Below, in pieces: positions 8,167 through 16,502 of a stretch of DNA of 64,000 nt (positions within the stretch are counted from its first letter, which is position 1; each line of letters starts with the position of its first letter). The position numbers were made by a program, and so were the translations under genes. The DNA is from Pseudomonas chlororaphis (GTDB taxonomy: Bacteria > Pseudomonadota > Gammaproteobacteria > Pseudomonadales > Pseudomonadaceae), in contig NZ_MOAL01000004.1 in assembly GCF_003731765.1 (NCBI RefSeq), forward strand, positions 2,108,001-2,172,000, read 5' to 3'. The notes below the pieces were generated by a model. The model was not told the origin of the DNA. It did not search any database and saw only the letters and a list, made by a program, of their open reading frames with translations.

Positions 8167-9510
8167 TCAGAGAATGCGGTAGAGCAAACGCTCGATCCGC
8201 ACCCGACTGACCCGCCGCAGGAACTTGCCCACGGCCTCTGGGTAGTCCACCAGGGTCTCCAGGTTCTGGAAATGCTCGATGCGCCGGGTGTGCTCGAAGA
8301 TCTCTGTCAGCTCACGCTGGCGCGGTTCCAGCAACTCACCCTTGGGGTCGTCGAGCAGCAAGGCGTTTTCCAGGTCCAGGCGGAACGCCCGCGGGTTGAG
8401 GTTGTTGCCGGTGAGTAAGGTGTAGCGCTGATCGACCCACATGCCCTTGAGGTGGTAGGTGTTGTCGCCGTCGCGCCACAGGTGCAGGTTCAACTGGCCA
8501 CTGTCGATCATCCGCTGATGACGCTTGGCAAAGCGCCGCAGGCTGATCTCGTACAGGTAAGGCAGCGCAGCGATCACCTTGAACGGCTCGCTGGGCGGAA
8601 TGTAGAAGTCGTTGGCGGTCTTGTCACCGACGATGATGTCGATCTTCACCCCACGGGCCAGGGCACGGTTGACCTCACGGGTCACCGGCAGCGGCAGGTT
8701 GAAGTAAGGGGTGCAGATGGTCAGTTGCTGCTGGGCGCTGGCAATCAGCTCGCAGATCACCCGGCTCAGGGGGTTGTTCTTGCCCACGCCAAGCAGCGGG
8801 CTGACCGACAGCTCGCCCTTGAGCACGCCACCGGCGCTGGTGTCATAGGCCGCGTGCTTCAAGCGGCTGCGCAAGTCACCGATGTCATTGCGCAGGCTGC
8901 GGGTGCTGGGCAGGTTCGGCAGGTCCAGGCGATGCACCGCCCGGGACTCCACCAGGCCGTGCTGAATCAGGTGCTGCATGGAGTCGGCCAGGGCCTGGTT
9001 GTGCAACAGGTGATAGCGGTCGTACCGGTACTTGTCGAACTTGTGCAGGTACACGTTATTCAGGCTGGCGCCGCTGTAGATCACACAGTCATCGATCACA
9101 AAGCCCTTGAGGTGCAATACCCCGAACAGCTCCCGGGTCTGCACCGGTACGCCGTACACCGGCACTTCGCTGGCGTGGGTGCGGGTCATCTCCTGGTACC
9201 AGGCCGAGTTGCCCGGCTGCTTGCCGGCGCCAATCAGGCCCCGCTGGGCCCGCAGCCAGTCCACCACCACCACAATGTCCAACTCGGGGCGTGCAGCCTT
9301 CGCGGCGTGCAGGGCATCGAGGATTTCCTGGCCGGCTTCATCCTGCTGCAGGTACAGGGCGACAATATAGATGCGCTGCGTGGCCTGAGGGATCTTCTCC
9401 AGCAGGCAGCGGCGGAACTCGGCGGCACCGGAGAGGATGGACAAGGCGTCGGCAGCCAGGGGAAAGCTGCGCAGTTTGGGCAACAGAGAGCGTTTGAAAA
9501 GCGACGGCAT
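8167..9510 (-). CDS. pssA: CDP-diacylglycerol--serine O-phosphatidyltransferase
   Basis: 447 residues of the phospholipase D superfamily. There are two HKD-type motifs, HLKGFVIDD (near residue 150) and HLKGMWVDQ (near residue 355), as in E. coli PssA. It makes phosphatidylserine from CDP-diacylglycerol and serine, the first step to phosphatidylethanolamine, at the membrane surface. The ATG at 9510 gives MPSLFKRSLLPKLRSF, the usual N-terminus; the frame runs 19 residues further upstream without support. It is a single gene, with the terminator just after its stop. Confidence 0.92.
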   Translation of the reverse strand: MPSLFKRSLLPKLRSFPLAADALSILSGAAEFRRCLLEKIPQATQRIYIVALYLQQDEAGQEILDALHAAKAARPELDIVVVVDWLRAQRGLIGAGKQPGNSAWYQEMTRTHASEVPVYGVPVQTRELFGVLHLKGFVIDDCVIYSGASLNNVYLHKFDKYRYDRYHLLHNQALADSMQHLIQHGLVESRAVHRLDLPNLPSTRSLRNDIGDLRSRLKHAAYDTSAGGVLKGELSVSPLLGVGKNNPLSRVICELIASAQQQLTICTPYFNLPLPVTREVNRALARGVKIDIIVGDKTANDFYIPPSEPFKVIAALPYLYEISLRRFAKRHQRMIDSGQLNLHLWRDGDNTYHLKGMWVDQRYTLLTGNNLNPRAFRLDLENALLLDDPKGELLEPRQRELTEIFEHTRRIEHFQNLETLVDYPEAVGKFLRRVSRVRIERLLYRIL

Positions 9511-9597
9511 AGGGCTCGCAGTGGGTCGAATCCAAAGAGCGCAAGAGCTTACACCATGGACCGGCATTCATAACCCACCCACCCCCTCTTTTTGTAT

Positions 9598-9735
9598 CTT
9601 GTAGCTTGAAGCTTGAGACTTGCAGCGCCCTTAAAATCGCCATCGCTGGCAAGCCAGCTCCTACGGAGGCATGTATCAGCACCACGGTATTTTGTAGGAC
9701 CGGTTTGCCGGCGATTGGGCCTTGAGGCTTATCGC
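9598..9735. repeat. Repeat block: CTTGTAGCTTGA element plus REP pair
   Basis: CTTGTAGCTTGAAGCTTG leads into TTGCAGCGCCCTTAAAATCGCC, then the REP CGCTGGCAAGCCAGCTCCTAC, then a REP in the opposite sense (GTAGGACCGGTTTGCCGGCGA). Nearly the same arrangement recurs at 10464-10640 on the other side of the DUF1348 gene. Confidence 0.8.
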
Positions 9736-9967
9736 TACCGCTGGCAAACACGCGGCATTATCCTCGACGTCAGCGAGAAGCTGATCGACATTAAAGAGGC
9801 GTTGCCGCCACCGGGATGGACCGTCGGGTGAACACCGCCGGGGTACTACCCTTGCCCGGGGCTTGGGCGATCAGCATGCTGCCGATAATGCACTAGCCGT
9901 CGCGCGCAAGTTATTGCGTTAAACACGCGTTCCTTTTTTCAACGACACCCTCGATTGGAGACTGCCC
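9736..9967. other. Gap before the DUF1348 gene, with a possible gene remnant
   Basis: From ~9733 to 9831 a plus-strand frame encodes YRYRWQTRGIILDVSEKL and further protein-like sequence ending PPPGWTVG, stopping at 9829-9831. It has no credible start of its own; the frame only opens inside the REP upstream. It may be the 3' end of a decayed gene or chance coding bias. The remaining ~135 bases hold the presumed promoter of the DUF1348 gene and nothing else recognised. Confidence 0.3.
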
Positions 9968-10447
9968 ATGTCAACGCCCACCCAAGCTCGCCCACCTCTG
10001 CCCCCCTTCACCCGTGAATCGGCCATTGAAAAGGTGCGTCTGGCCGAAGACGGCTGGAACTCCCGTGACCCGCAGCGCGTGGCCCTGGCCTATACCGAAG
10101 ACACTCAATGGCGCAATCGCGCCGAGTTTATCCATAACCGCGAGCAGGCCCAGGCCTTCCTGGCGCGTAAATGGGCCAAGGAGCTGGATTACCGATTGAT
10201 CAAGGAGTTGTGGGCTTTCAGCGATAACCGGATTGCCGTGCGTTATGCCTACGAATGGCACGACGACTCGGGCAACTGGTTTCGCTCATACGGCAATGAG
10301 AATTGGGAATTCGACGAGCAGGGGCTGATGGCTCGGCGTTTTGCCTGCATCAACGACCTGCCGATCAAGGCCAGCGAACGTCTGTTCCACTGGCCCCTCG
10401 GCCGCCGCCCGGACGACCACCCTGGCCTCTCCGACCTGGGCCTGTAG
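9968..10447 (+). CDS. DUF1348 (SnoaL/NTF2-like) family protein
   Basis: 159 residues of the DUF1348 branch of the NTF2/SnoaL-like fold. Family features seen are AEDGWNSRDPQRVALAYT, WRNRAEF, LARKWAKELDYRLIKELW and FACINDLPI. The protein is soluble with no signal peptide. The fold is a cone-shaped barrel often used for small-molecule binding or isomerisation; no specific reaction is established for this family. A GGAG motif 6 bases before the ATG supports the start. The gene is isolated and bracketed by near-identical repeat blocks. Confidence 0.85.
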   Translation: MSTPTQARPPLPPFTRESAIEKVRLAEDGWNSRDPQRVALAYTEDTQWRNRAEFIHNREQAQAFLARKWAKELDYRLIKELWAFSDNRIAVRYAYEWHDDSGNWFRSYGNENWEFDEQGLMARRFACINDLPIKASERLFHWPLGRRPDDHPGLSDLGL

Positions 10448-10463
10448 CCGCCGGCCTGCCAGC

Positions 10464-10640
10464 GATTGAGGCTTGCAGCGCCCTTAAAATCGCCATCGTT
10501 GGCAAGCCAGCTCCTAAAAGAGACATGTCACAGCATCACAGTATTTTTTTAGGAACCGGCTTCTTGTAGCTTGAGGCTTGAGGCTTGAGGCTTGCAGCGC
10601 CGTTGAAATCGCCATCGCTGGCAAGCCAGCTCCTACATGG
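10464..10640. repeat. Repeat block after the DUF1348 gene (REPs plus GGCTTGA tandem)
   Basis: GAGGCTTGCAGCGCCCTTAA and a REP (GTTGGCAAGCCAGCTCCTA) are followed by an inverted REP fragment (TAGGAACCGGCTTC). Next come CTTGTAGCTTGAGGCTTG with three tandem TTGAGGC units and another copy of TTGCAGCGCCGTTGAAATCG ending in CGCTGGCAAGCCAGCTCCTAC. It duplicates the block at 9598-9735. Confidence 0.8.
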
Positions 10641-10655
10641 ATTTAGCGTGCAGGG

Positions 10656-11750
10656 TCAGGCGGCGACTTCTTGGGCCTTGGCCTGGGCCTTGGCTTCCAG
10701 TTCACGCACCAGCGGCAGCACGCGTTTGCCGAAGTACTCCACTTCTTCCTGGAAGTGCAGGAAGCCCGCCAGCACCAGGTCCACGCCCACGGCTTTCAAG
10801 GCGACGATGCGCTCGGCGATCTGCTGAGGCGTGCCGATCAGGTTGGTCTTGAAGCCGTCGTTGTATTGCACCAGGTCCTCAAAGGTCGATTTGGCCCAGT
10901 TGCCCTCGCCTTCCGGTGACGCCTTGCCGGCTTGCTTGGCGGCGTCGCCAAAGGCATTCACCGCCTCGGGGTCGGCCTGGTCGATGATCTGCGCCAGCAC
11001 GGCGCGCGCTTCCTCTTCGGTGTCGCGGGCGATGACAAAGGCGTTGACCCCCACTTTGACCGAGTGGTTATTGGCCGCAGCCTTGGTACGAATGTCATCG
11101 ACCTGGGCCTTGATGCCTTCCGGGGTGTTGCCGTTGGTGAAGTACCAGTCCGATACCCGCGCCGCCATGTCCCGGGCTGCGCGGGAGCTGCCGCCCTGGA
11201 AGATTTCCGGCTGGCCCAGGGGCTTGGGTTTCAGGCTGTAGTTGTCGAAGCGGTAGAAGTCGCCCTTGAAGGTGAAGTTGTCCTGGCTCCAGACGCCCCG
11301 CAGGGAGCGAATGAACTCTTCGGAACGGCGATAGCGCTCATCGTGCTCCAGCCAGTGTTCGCCGATGGCCTGGAACTCGCCCTTGAACCAGCCGCTGACA
11401 ATGTTCACGGCGATGCGGCCATTGGTCAGTTGATCGATGGTCGCCAGTTGCTTGGCCGCCAGGGCCGGTTGCCAAGGGCCGGGCAGGATCGCGGCAATCA
11501 CTTTCAGTTTGCTGGTGGCGGCCAGCAAGGCGTGGCTGAAAGCCACCGACTCATGCTGGAACTCGGCGCCGTAGCCGGCGGTGAAGCGGATCTGGGTCAG
11601 GGCGTACTCGAAGCCGGCCTCTTCAGCCAGTTGCGCCAGCTTGCGGTTGTAGTCGATGCCCCAGTGGGTGCGCTGCTCGATCTTGCTCACCACCAGCCCG
11701 CCGCTGACGTTGGGCACCCAGTAGGCAAATTTGACGGCTTGCTGACTCAT
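10656..11750 (-). CDS. sfnG: Dimethyl sulfone monooxygenase SfnG
   Basis: 364 residues of the bacterial-luciferase-like, FMNH2-dependent monooxygenase family, closest in character to SfnG (VKFAYWVPNVSGGLVVSKIE, GGSSRAARDMAARVSDWYFT). SfnG converts dimethyl sulfone to methanesulfinate, so the cell can use it as a sulfur source; an NAD(P)H:FMN reductase must supply FMNH2. The ATG at 11750 has a good ribosome-binding site (GAGGA 8 bases upstream). A sigma-54-type promoter lies 40-55 bases upstream, consistent with control by an SfnR-type enhancer-binding protein, which is not encoded in the window. Confidence 0.93.
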   Translation of the reverse strand: MSQQAVKFAYWVPNVSGGLVVSKIEQRTHWGIDYNRKLAQLAEEAGFEYALTQIRFTAGYGAEFQHESVAFSHALLAATSKLKVIAAILPGPWQPALAAKQLATIDQLTNGRIAVNIVSGWFKGEFQAIGEHWLEHDERYRRSEEFIRSLRGVWSQDNFTFKGDFYRFDNYSLKPKPLGQPEIFQGGSSRAARDMAARVSDWYFTNGNTPEGIKAQVDDIRTKAAANNHSVKVGVNAFVIARDTEEEARAVLAQIIDQADPEAVNAFGDAAKQAGKASPEGEGNWAKSTFEDLVQYNDGFKTNLIGTPQQIAERIVALKAVGVDLVLAGFLHFQEEVEYFGKRVLPLVRELEAKAQAKAQEVAA

Positions 11751-11789
11751 TGTTAGGTCCTCGGGACTTGGGGAAGGTGGGAGTAGCAG

Positions 11790-11805
11790 AGCAGCAAGCG
11801 TGCCA
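11790..11805 (-). promoter_or_regulatory. Sigma-54 promoter for sfnG
   Basis: Read on the minus strand: TGGCACG-CTTG-CTGCT. It has the invariant GG and GC with ten bases between and differs from the TGGCACG-N4-TTGCW consensus at a single core position. Transcription would begin near 11779, about 28 bases before the sfnG ATG. Confidence 0.75.
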
Positions 11806-11956
11806 GCCTGCCTAAGACGCCCCGTCCGCCAGCGTCCAGTGCGCTGCAAGGCCTGTTCTAAAGGGCTGCGAAGCGGTTTACCCAGAGCGGCCGGGCCAGG
11901 CCCTGAATAACGATCGAACCTGGACGGCAAATCCAGGAATCCAGCGATTTGTTGAA

Positions 11957-11980
11957 CAACTGTTGACCCACCAACAGTTG
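11957..11980. promoter_or_regulatory. Inverted repeat between sfnG and the flavoprotein gene
   Basis: CAACTGTTG (11957-11965) and its exact reverse complement CAACAGTTG (11972-11980) are separated by 6 bases. It lies ~50 bases upstream of the rightward sigma-54 element and ~150 upstream of the leftward one. That is a plausible position for one enhancer-binding protein to drive both promoters. Confidence 0.55.
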
Positions 11981-12029
11981 CCCCGCCCACAATCACTGTC
12001 GCACCCCGTAAAACCGGCACTGGGCGCTT

Positions 12030-12045
12030 CGGCATGGACTGTGCA
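12030..12045 (+). promoter_or_regulatory. Sigma-54-type promoter for the flavoprotein gene
   Basis: CGGCATG-GACT-GTGCA keeps GG and GC at the right spacing (10 bases) and most of the -24/-12 consensus. It is weaker than the sfnG promoter. Transcription would start near 12057, about 40 bases before the ATG at 12098. Confidence 0.5.
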
Positions 12046-12097
12046 ATCCCCCTCGGCACCTGCAACGTTTTTTACTGCCGACTCGAGGAGCTGTTTC

Positions 12098-13333
12098 ATG
12101 ACCGAACACCAGGTAATCAACCCACTGTCCGTGGGCGTCGACTACGAGACGCTGGCCGAGGGTTTCCGCCCGATCTTCAAGCGCATCGCCGCCGGTGCAG
12201 TGCAGCGCGAACAAAGCCGCAGCCTGCCCTACGAGCCGATCCAGTGGCTCAAGGACGCGGGCTTTGGTGCCGTGCGCATTCCCGTGGAATACGGCGGTGG
12301 CGGCGCCTCCCTGCCCCAGCTGTTCCAGTTGCTGATCGAGCTGGCCGAGGCCGACTCCAATGTGCCGCAAGCCTTGCGCGGGCACTTCGCTTTTGCCGAG
12401 GACCGGCTCAACGCTGCCCCGGGGCCGGCGCGGGATGTCTGGTTCAAACGTTTTGTCGGCGGTGACATCGTCGGGTGCGCCTGGACCGAAATCGGCAGCG
12501 TGGCCATTGGCGACGTGATCACCAAGGTGTCGCCGGACGGTGACAAGTGGAAACTCAATGGCGAGAAGTTCTACAGCACAGGGAGCATTTTCTCCGATTG
12601 GATCGACGTTTACGCTCAACGCAGCGACACCGGCGGCGACGTGATCGCTGCCGTGCGCACCCGCCAGCCGGGCATCGTGCAGAGCGACGATTGGGACGGT
12701 TTCGGCCAACGCACCACCGGCAGCGGCACCTCGCGCTTTACCGACGCCGAAGTGGACGCCGAGAACGTCATCGACTTCGCCACCCGCTTCAAATACCAAA
12801 CGGCCTTCTACCAACTGGTGTTGCTGGCCAGCCTGGCCGGTATCGGTCGCGCTGCGCTGAATGACGTGGCCCGGGAAGTGCGCGAGCGCAAACGCATCTA
12901 CAGTCACGGCAACGCGCCGCGGGTCAGCGAAGACGCCCAGGTGCAACAAGTGGTCGGGGAAGTCGCGGCCCTGGTGTACGCCGCCGAAGCCGCCGCCGTG
13001 CGCGCGGCACAACCGGCGCAACGGGCCTATGTGGCGCGCTTTTCCGGGGATGCGGCAGTGGAGCACGCGGCGAATGTGGACGCCGAGCTGGAGTCGGCCA
13101 CCGCCCAAGTGGTGGTGACCGAGCTGATTCAGCGTGCCACCACCGAGCTGTTCAATGCCTTGGGCGCTTCGGACATTCGCCAAGGCAAATCCCTGGACCG
13201 CCATTGGCGCAACGCGCGCACCGTGTCGTCCCACAACCCGGTGATCTACAAGGCACGGATTGTCGGCGACTGGACAATCAACGGCACCGAACCGCCATTC
13301 GTCTGGCAGATCGGCAACGGTCCGCAACGTTAA
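12098..13333 (+). CDS. Acyl-CoA dehydrogenase-family flavin monooxygenase (SfnB/SfnC/DszC-like)
   Basis: 411 residues with the acyl-CoA dehydrogenase fold (GCAWTEIGS in the middle domain, HWRNARTVSSHNPVIYKARIVGDW at the C-terminus). The HWRN.R..S.H.P..YK ending is typical of the DszC/SfnC-like flavin-dependent monooxygenases, which lack the catalytic glutamate pattern of true acyl-CoA dehydrogenases. A role in organosulfur oxidation is inferred from its divergent pairing with sfnG and the similar sigma-54-type promoter. The ATG at 12098 has CGAGGAG upstream. The exact substrate is not known. Confidence 0.8.
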   Translation: MTEHQVINPLSVGVDYETLAEGFRPIFKRIAAGAVQREQSRSLPYEPIQWLKDAGFGAVRIPVEYGGGGASLPQLFQLLIELAEADSNVPQALRGHFAFAEDRLNAAPGPARDVWFKRFVGGDIVGCAWTEIGSVAIGDVITKVSPDGDKWKLNGEKFYSTGSIFSDWIDVYAQRSDTGGDVIAAVRTRQPGIVQSDDWDGFGQRTTGSGTSRFTDAEVDAENVIDFATRFKYQTAFYQLVLLASLAGIGRAALNDVAREVRERKRIYSHGNAPRVSEDAQVQQVVGEVAALVYAAEAAAVRAAQPAQRAYVARFSGDAAVEHAANVDAELESATAQVVVTELIQRATTELFNALGASDIRQGKSLDRHWRNARTVSSHNPVIYKARIVGDWTINGTEPPFVWQIGNGPQR

Positions 13334-13353
13334 CCGCACTGACGGTGATCTCC

Positions 13354-13803
13354 GTAGGCGCTGGCTTGCCAGCGATAGCGGCATCAAGCCTGGCGCACGT
13401 CTTGGGGGCCTTATCGCCGGCAAGCCGGCTCCTACATAAAGAGCGGCGGTGGTTCCATAGGCTGCGGTGATCTCCGTAGGAGCTGGCTCGCCAGCGATCG
13501 CGGTCTCAAGCCTGGCGCACGTCTTGGGGGCCTTATCGCCGGCAAGCCGGCTCCTACATAAAGAGCGGCGGTGGTTCCATAGTCTGCGGCGGCCTCCGTA
13601 GGAGCTGGCTTGCCAGCGATCGCGGTCTCAAGCCTGGCGCACGTCTTGGGGGCCTTATCGCCGGCAAGCCGGCTCCTACACAAAGAGCGGCGGTGGTTCC
13701 ATAGTCTGCGGCGGCCTCCGTAGGCGCTGGCTTGCCAGCGATCGCTGGTCTCAAGCCTGGCGCACGTCTTGGGGGCCTCATCGCCGGCAAGCCGGCTCCT
13801 ACA
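13354..13803. repeat. Four-copy, 122-bp tandem REPIN array
   Basis: Copies begin with GTAGG at 13354, 13476, 13598 and 13720, exactly 122 bases apart. Each holds a REP, the linker TCAAGCCTGGCGCACGTCTT, the inverted REP GCCGGCAAGCCGGCTCCTAC and the tail AGCGGCGGTGGTTCCATAG. The array fills most of the 626-base gap between the flavoprotein and the TSUP permease. The remaining ~155 bases (13804-13959) show nothing recognised beyond a presumed promoter. Confidence 0.92.
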
Positions 13804-13959
13804 TAGGGGCGGGCCGGGGCACGTATCAAGGGCGCAGGAAAAAGCGCGGGGTCTGTTTTTTGATGGGGTTGCGACGGTCGCACAGGGGGCGGGGTTGCGG
13901 GTAATATGTCGGCCTTTCGCGCAGCCCGTCCTGCGCCCTCGCCGATATAAGCCGACCCC

Positions 13960-14739
13960 ATGCCTTTTGAACTCAGCGTAGACCTGACCACCCTCGCCAT
14001 CCTCGCCCTTGTGGCTTTTGTTGCCGGTTTCATCGACGCCATTGCCGGCGGCGGTGGCTTGCTCACCACCCCAGCCCTGCTCACTGCCGGGCTGCCACCG
14101 CACTTGGTGCTGGGCACCAACAAACTCAGTTCGACCTTCGGCTCGGCCACCGCCAGCTTCACCTTCTACCGACGCAAGCTGTTCCACCCCCGACAGTGGA
14201 TGCACGCGATTGTCGGCACTCTGGTGGGCGCGCTGACCGGCGCCGTGGTTGCCCATTACCTGCCTGCCGAGTGGCTGAACAAGATGCTCCCAGTGATCGT
14301 TTTCGCCTGCGGCCTGTACCTGTTGTTCGGCGGCACGCCCAAGGCGCCCCTGGACAGCGACGCCCCGATCAAGAAGAAGTGGCAATCCACCCAGGGCTTC
14401 AGCCTGGGCTTCTATGACGGCGTGGCCGGCCCCGGCACCGGTGCGTTCTGGACCGTCAGCAGCCTGCTGCTCTACCCCATCGACCTGGTCAAGGCCAGCG
14501 GTGTGGCGCGCAGCATGAACTTCGTCAGCAACATCGCGGCGCTGTCGGTGTTTGTGTTTTCCGGGCAAGTGGACTGGATTATCGGCCTGAGCATGGGCCT
14601 GTCGGTGATGGTCGGCGCGTTCTTCGGTGCTCGCACCGCCATCAGCGGCGGTGCGAAGTTCATCCGACCGGTGTTTATCACTGTGGTCCTGGGCCTGACG
14701 GTGCGCTTAGCCTGGCAGCACTGGTTCAGCGTGGCCTAA
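13960..14739 (+). CDS. TSUP (TauE/SafE) family membrane permease
   Basis: 259 residues with about eight hydrophobic segments and the family motifs AGFIDAIAGGGGLLTTPALL near the N-terminus and GFYDGVAGPGTGAFW in the second half. Members export or import sulfite, organosulfonates or related anions across the inner membrane. Its nearness to the sulfone genes is suggestive, but the repeat array separates them and no co-regulation is seen. The stop overlaps the 3' end of the convergent nudC by 33 bases. Confidence 0.85.
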   Translation: MPFELSVDLTTLAILALVAFVAGFIDAIAGGGGLLTTPALLTAGLPPHLVLGTNKLSSTFGSATASFTFYRRKLFHPRQWMHAIVGTLVGALTGAVVAHYLPAEWLNKMLPVIVFACGLYLLFGGTPKAPLDSDAPIKKKWQSTQGFSLGFYDGVAGPGTGAFWTVSSLLLYPIDLVKASGVARSMNFVSNIAALSVFVFSGQVDWIIGLSMGLSVMVGAFFGARTAISGGAKFIRPVFITVVLGLTVRLAWQHWFSVA

Positions 14740-15537
14740 ACGACGGGCCACGTAGAGGTCGATCAGGTAGCGGGCAATCGAGCGTGACGCCGGCAACGGC
14801 GGCAACTGGTGGATGTTGAACCACTGGGCGTCCTCGATCTCGTCCTCCTGGGGCACGATCTCGCCGCTGGCGTACTCGGCGTGAAACCCCAGCATCATCG
14901 AGTGCGGGAACGGCCAGCACTGGCTGCCCACGTACTGGATGTTGCGCACCTCGACACTCACTTCCTCACGCACTTCGCGGACCAGGCAGTCCTCGGCAGA
15001 CTCCCCCGGCTCGGCAAAACCGGCCAGGGTGCTGTAGACCCCGCTGACAAAGCGTGGCGAACGGGCCAGGAGGATCTCGTCGCCCCGGGTCACCAGCACG
15101 ATCATGCTCGGCGAAATCCTTGGGTAACTGCGCAGGTCGCAGGGTTCGCAGTACATGGCGCGCTCCCGCGGCACCTGGACCATGGCCTGGCCGCAACTGC
15201 CACAGAACCGATGCTCCCGGGCCCAGGTGCCAATCTGCGCGGCGTAGCCCAGGACTTTGTACAGGGTGTGGTCGCCTTCGAGCATAAAGGCCCGCAGGCC
15301 CTTCCAGCCGCAACCGGGCACTTCCCCGGGGCTCTTGAGTTCCAGCAAATACACCGGCTCACCGTCCAGATGGCCGATGCCATGCTCGGCCAGGACCGAC
15401 AGGTCCTGGCGCTTGAGCCACTCGCGGGGAAACAGCGCGCCGTTGTCGTCGAACAGAAAACCTTCGCGGCTGCGGGCTACAGCCCAGCCGCCCGGTGTTG
15501 CGGTGTCCAGTACTGCGGTGGTCCAGCGTGAAGTCAT
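14707..15537 (-). CDS. nudC: NAD(H) pyrophosphatase / NAD-RNA decapping hydrolase NudC
   Basis: 276 residues. A zinc ribbon (CGSC…CEPC, residues ~110-130) is followed by the Nudix box GFAEPGESAEDCLVREVREE (residues ~170-190). NudC hydrolyses NADH to NMNH and AMP and removes NAD caps from RNA. The family signature after the Nudix box, SQPWPFPxS, reads SQCWPFPHS here, a Pro-to-Cys change. The ATG at 15537 was preferred over an in-frame TTG two codons upstream. It lies 6 bases after the dienoyl-CoA isomerase stop, so the two form an operon. Confidence 0.92.
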   Translation of the reverse strand: MTSRWTTAVLDTATPGGWAVARSREGFLFDDNGALFPREWLKRQDLSVLAEHGIGHLDGEPVYLLELKSPGEVPGCGWKGLRAFMLEGDHTLYKVLGYAAQIGTWAREHRFCGSCGQAMVQVPRERAMYCEPCDLRSYPRISPSMIVLVTRGDEILLARSPRFVSGVYSTLAGFAEPGESAEDCLVREVREEVSVEVRNIQYVGSQCWPFPHSMMLGFHAEYASGEIVPQEDEIEDAQWFNIHQLPPLPASRSIARYLIDLYVARRLGHAEPVLPG

Positions 15538-15543
15538 AGTCAA

Positions 15544-16356
15544 TCAATCCAGAAATTCGGGTTTCTGTTTGCTCATATGGGCGGCCATGGCCACGCGCAA
15601 GTCGTTGGATTGCAGCATGGCGGCGTTCCAGGTGGCGACGTATTCCAGGCCGTCGTCGATCCGGTGGTCGCGCATGTAGCTGAGCATTTCCTTGGTGCCG
15701 GCGATGGCGATCGGCGATTTGGCGGCGATCTCTCGGGCAATGCCCATGACCCCTTCCAGCAACTGGGCGGCGTCGTCGTAGGTGGCATTGACCAAGCCGA
15801 TGCGCTGCGCTTCAGCGGCGTCGAAGGTGCGGCCAGTGTAAGCCAGTTCACGCAGGATGCCGTCGCCGATGATACGCGGCAAACGTTGCAGTGTGCCGAC
15901 GTCGGCGGCCATGCCGATATCGATTTCCTTGATCGAGAACTGCGCGTCGGCAGCGGCATAACGCATGTCGCAGGCGCTGATCAGGTCAATGGCGCCGCCC
16001 AGGCAGTAACCCTGGATGGCCGCCAAGACCGGCTTGCGGCAGTTGTCTACGGCGTTGAACGAAGCCTGCAGTTGCAGGATTTTGCGGCGCAGCAGGCGAG
16101 CGTTACGGCCCACGTCCTTGCCCAGTTCATTGGCCACGCCGGCCAGCAGCATCAGGTCGATACCGGAAGAAAAATGTTTGCCGGCGCCACTGAGCACCAC
16201 CACCCGGACTTCGTCGGTGTCGTCGATCCAGCGAAAAATATCGACGATCTCGCTCCAGAACGCCGCGTTCATGGCGTTGATTTTGTCCGGACGATTGATC
16301 TGCACATGGGCGATTTTATCGGCGAGTTCAACGCGAAAAGCTTGATATTCGGACAT
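15544..16356 (-). CDS. Crotonase-family delta(3,5)-delta(2,4)-dienoyl-CoA isomerase
   Basis: 270 residues of the enoyl-CoA hydratase/isomerase superfamily. The oxyanion-hole segment HFSSGIDL and the segment FSIKEIDIGMAADVGTLQRL match dienoyl-CoA isomerases (ECH1 type), including the acidic residues that carry out the 3,5 to 2,4 double-bond shift. It is an auxiliary enzyme of beta-oxidation for unsaturated fatty acids with odd-numbered double bonds. The ATG at 16356 starts MSEYQAFRVEL; the longer upstream frame is not supported. nudC follows 6 bases downstream. Confidence 0.85.
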   Translation of the reverse strand: MSEYQAFRVELADKIAHVQINRPDKINAMNAAFWSEIVDIFRWIDDTDEVRVVVLSGAGKHFSSGIDLMLLAGVANELGKDVGRNARLLRRKILQLQASFNAVDNCRKPVLAAIQGYCLGGAIDLISACDMRYAAADAQFSIKEIDIGMAADVGTLQRLPRIIGDGILRELAYTGRTFDAAEAQRIGLVNATYDDAAQLLEGVMGIAREIAAKSPIAIAGTKEMLSYMRDHRIDDGLEYVATWNAAMLQSNDLRVAMAAHMSKQKPEFLD

Positions 16357-16502
16357 GGCAGCGATCCTTGACGGGGTAAAAAGAAGGCCCGAACTATAGC
16401 AAGCAGCAGCCCGAGGCAGTAAGGCAGCGCATCCGCCAAATGCGGGACTGACGGGGCTCCAGCCGGTGACGAGCCTGCCGCGCGCCCCCGCCACGTAACG
16501 GC

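Noticed and set aside
9525..9545. GGGTCGAATCC considered as a tRNA T-arm
   Set aside because: No acceptor stem, anticodon arm or CCA surrounds it; it lies in the pssA upstream region.
833..13803. REP clusters considered as a CRISPR array
   Set aside because: Repeats alternate in orientation and the spacers between them are also repeated, which fits REPINs and not CRISPR.
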